Shown piece by piece: positions 6,356-7,757 of a stretch of DNA of 7,757 nt (within the stretch, counting starts at the first letter, position 1; each line of letters begins with the position of its first letter). The stretch lies in assembly GCA_947253195.1 (NCBI GenBank), contig CAMXXM010000057.1, forward strand, positions 1 through 7,757. The letters run 5' to 3'. The notes under the pieces are model-generated. The model saw only the letters and a program-made list of their open reading frames with translations. It was not told the DNA's origin and searched no databases. This DNA is from an uncultured Porphyromonas sp. Lineage in GTDB: Bacteria; Bacteroidota; Bacteroidia; Bacteroidales; Porphyromonadaceae. Position numbers and translations under genes: made by a program.

Positions 6356-6390
6356 CCTACTCGCAGACCTTGCTATCGGTCTACAGTAGG
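6356..6390 (+). promoter_or_regulatory. Leader hairpin before the rRNA methyltransferase gene
   Basis: Nested inverted repeats CCTAC (6356-6360) / GTAGG (6386-6390) and AGACC (6365-6369) / GGTCT (6378-6382) form a two-part stem with an internal loop (TCGC against ACA) and an 8-base apical loop. It would begin within a base or two of the predicted transcription start, so it could stabilise the 5' end of the mRNA. No known riboswitch is recognised. Confidence 0.45.
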
Positions 6391-6415
6391 TATTACCCCC
6401 CTGAGATAACCCATT

Positions 6416-7757
6416 GTGAAAGCTAAGAGAAGAGAGAAAAAGAGAGTGATCGCTCCCGGCATCACCATCGAGAAGATGGCGGCCGAGGGGAAGTGCATCG
6501 GACGCTTAGAGGACGGGCGTGTGGTCTTTGTGCCATACAGTGCTCCTGGAGATGTGGCCGACCTACTTATCACGAGGAGCAAGCACTCCCACGCGGAGGG
6601 GCTGATCGACCGCTTAGTCACTCCATCGGACCGGCGGCGAGAGCCGGTATGCCCCCACTTCGGTCTCTGCGGTGGCTGCAAGTGGCAGCATGTACCCTAC
6701 GAGATGCAACTGCAAGCCAAGGAGCAGCAGGTCTATGACCAGCTGACCCGCATCGGCAAGGTGACGATCGGGGAGCAGCGCCCCATACTGGGCTGCGAGA
6801 GGGAGCTGGGGTACCGCAATAAGCTCGAGTTTACCTTCTCCTCCTCCCGCTGGATCACTGAGGAGGAGCGCGACCTGCTGGATGGTGAGGCTGTCGATGA
6901 GCGACGGGGAGTGGGCTTCCACATCCCGGGACGCTTCGACAAGGTCTTGGACATCCGGGAGTGTCACCTGATGGATGACTTAAATAATAGGATCCGAAAC
7001 TTCATCCGGCACTACTGTCTCACCCACGAGGGGTACACTTTCTTCGATCTGAGAGAGCAGGTGGGGCTGATGCGGACGATGATGCTACGGATCTCCTCCA
7101 CGGGCGAGGTGATGCTAGTCATCGCCTTCGGCGAGGAGGATGAGGAGCGCCGCACTGCCCTACTTAGTGCGCTGAGGGAGGCATTCCCCGAGATCACCTC
7201 CCTCCTCTATGTGATCAATACAAAGGGCAACGACACCCTCGACGGGCTTGAGGTGAAGTCCTTCTCCGGCAGAGACTATATCGTCGAGGAGATGGAGGGG
7301 CTGCACTTCAAGGTGGGGCCAAAGTCCTTCTTCCAGACCAATAGCCGCCAAGCCTATCGCCTCTACTCCGTAGTGCGTGAGCTGGCAAACCTCACCGGTA
7401 AGGAGATGGTCTACGACCTCTATACCGGCACCGGCACCATCGCCTCCTTCGTCTCTCGTCAGGCCGCACACGTGATCGGTATCGAGTACGTCGAGGAGGC
7501 CATCCGGGATGCGAGGCTCAATGCTGACTTCAATGGCCTGACGAACCTTGACTTCTACGCCGGTGACATGAAGGATATCCTGACAGATGACTTTGTCTCG
7601 TCTCACGGGCGACCCGATGTGATCATCGCCGATCCGCCTCGAGCCGGCATGCACCCCGATGTGCTGCAGACGATCCTGCATGCTCACCCCGACCGCATCG
7701 TCTATGTCAGCTGCAATCCCGCCAGTCAGGCACGAGATTTGCAGACTCTTCAGGAGG
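6416..7757 (+). CDS. rlmD: 23S rRNA (uracil-5-)-methyltransferase, RlmD/RumA family (3' end beyond window)
   Basis: The enzyme transfers a methyl group from SAM to C5 of a 23S rRNA uridine (U1939 in E. coli RlmD). 447 codons are present and only a short C-terminal tail should be missing. A TRAM RNA-binding domain covers about 11-68. The 4Fe-4S ligands follow as Cys79, Cys85 and Cys88 (CPHFGLCGGC) plus Cys183 (RECHLM). The catalytic half has FFQTNS (305-310), the SAM-binding loop DLYTGTG (334-340), ADPPRAG (405-411) and the nucleophile Cys433 in YVSCNPA. The start is GTG 6416, because an in-frame TAA lies at 6407-6409 and GTG is the first usual start after it; GTG 6446 and ATG 6476 are internal alternatives, the latter cutting into TRAM. 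The coding frame stays open to the window edge. Position specificity (U1939 versus U747, RlmC/RlmCD) is inferred from family resemblance. It has its own promoter after the sigma-operon terminator. Confidence 0.92.
   Translation, partial: MKAKRREKKRVIAPGITIEKMAAEGKCIGRLEDGRVVFVPYSAPGDVADLLITRSKHSHAEGLIDRLVTPSDRRREPVCPHFGLCGGCKWQHVPYEMQLQAKEQQVYDQLTRIGKVTIGEQRPILGCERELGYRNKLEFTFSSSRWITEEERDLLDGEAVDERRGVGFHIPGRFDKVLDIRECHLMDDLNNRIRNFIRHYCLTHEGYTFFDLREQVGLMRTMMLRISSTGEVMLVIAFGEEDEERRTALLSALREAFPEITSLLYVINTKGNDTLDGLEVKSFSGRDYIVEEMEGLHFKVGPKSFFQTNSRQAYRLYSVVRELANLTGKEMVYDLYTGTGTIASFVSRQAAHVIGIEYVEEAIRDARLNADFNGLTNLDFYAGDMKDILTDDFVSSHGRPDVIIADPPRAGMHPDVLQTILHAHPDRIVYVSCNPASQARDLQTLQE

Noticed and set aside
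7160..7687. Antisense open frame (175 codons) opposite the rRNA methyltransferase
   Set aside because: It is opposite the SAM-binding and catalytic motifs of a clear coding gene, with no promoter or domain of its own.

Overview
The window is a single-strand (+) block of chromosomal genes from a Bacteroidota bacterium, most like the Porphyromonadaceae. Three things suggest this: TAnnTTTG-type (-7) promoter boxes, few Shine-Dalgarno sequences, and a gene set and protein style (ffh beside folD, a 7TM-HD protein, and an ECF sigma factor with two small envelope genes) that fit a moderately GC-rich Porphyromonas-like genome. The genus is an inference. No mobile element, CRISPR array, tRNA or rRNA was seen.

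Layout. Positions 1-156 are upstream DNA with a candidate promoter and perhaps the last codons of an earlier gene. Next come ffh (157-1509, SRP GTPase) and folD (1547-2446, one-carbon folate enzyme), 37 bases apart. A 137-base gap (2447-2583) follows, holding an 18-base perfect palindrome and a strong 12-bp-stem hairpin. The next gene (2584-4659) encodes a 7TM-HD membrane phosphohydrolase of the PgpH type, likely a c-di-AMP phosphodiesterase. Only 13 bases later a TTG-started ECF sigma factor begins (4673-5242). It is followed by a single-TM protein that looks like its anti-sigma factor (5320-5733) and by a secreted helical protein resembling the Spy/CpxP/CnrX-like 'sensor of ECF sigma' family (5760-6245). 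A textbook Rho-independent terminator (6268-6314) closes this unit. A new promoter and leader hairpin (6341-6390) then precede an RlmD/RumA-type 23S rRNA m5U methyltransferase (GTG start at 6416), which runs off the window end and lacks only its last residues.

How the genes may work together. ffh, folD and rlmD are housekeeping genes. The interesting part is 2584-6245. A membrane nucleotide-signalling hydrolase lies immediately upstream of a sigma / membrane anti-sigma / periplasmic sensor cassette and is probably co-transcribed with it. This would put second-messenger turnover and an envelope stress regulon on one transcript. The three-gene reading rests on topology, order and family resemblance, and no function was tested. 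The most notable non-coding signals are the hairpin in front of the HD gene, which also argues for moving that gene's start from 2506 to 2584, and a possible internal promoter with a palindrome ahead of the anti-sigma gene.
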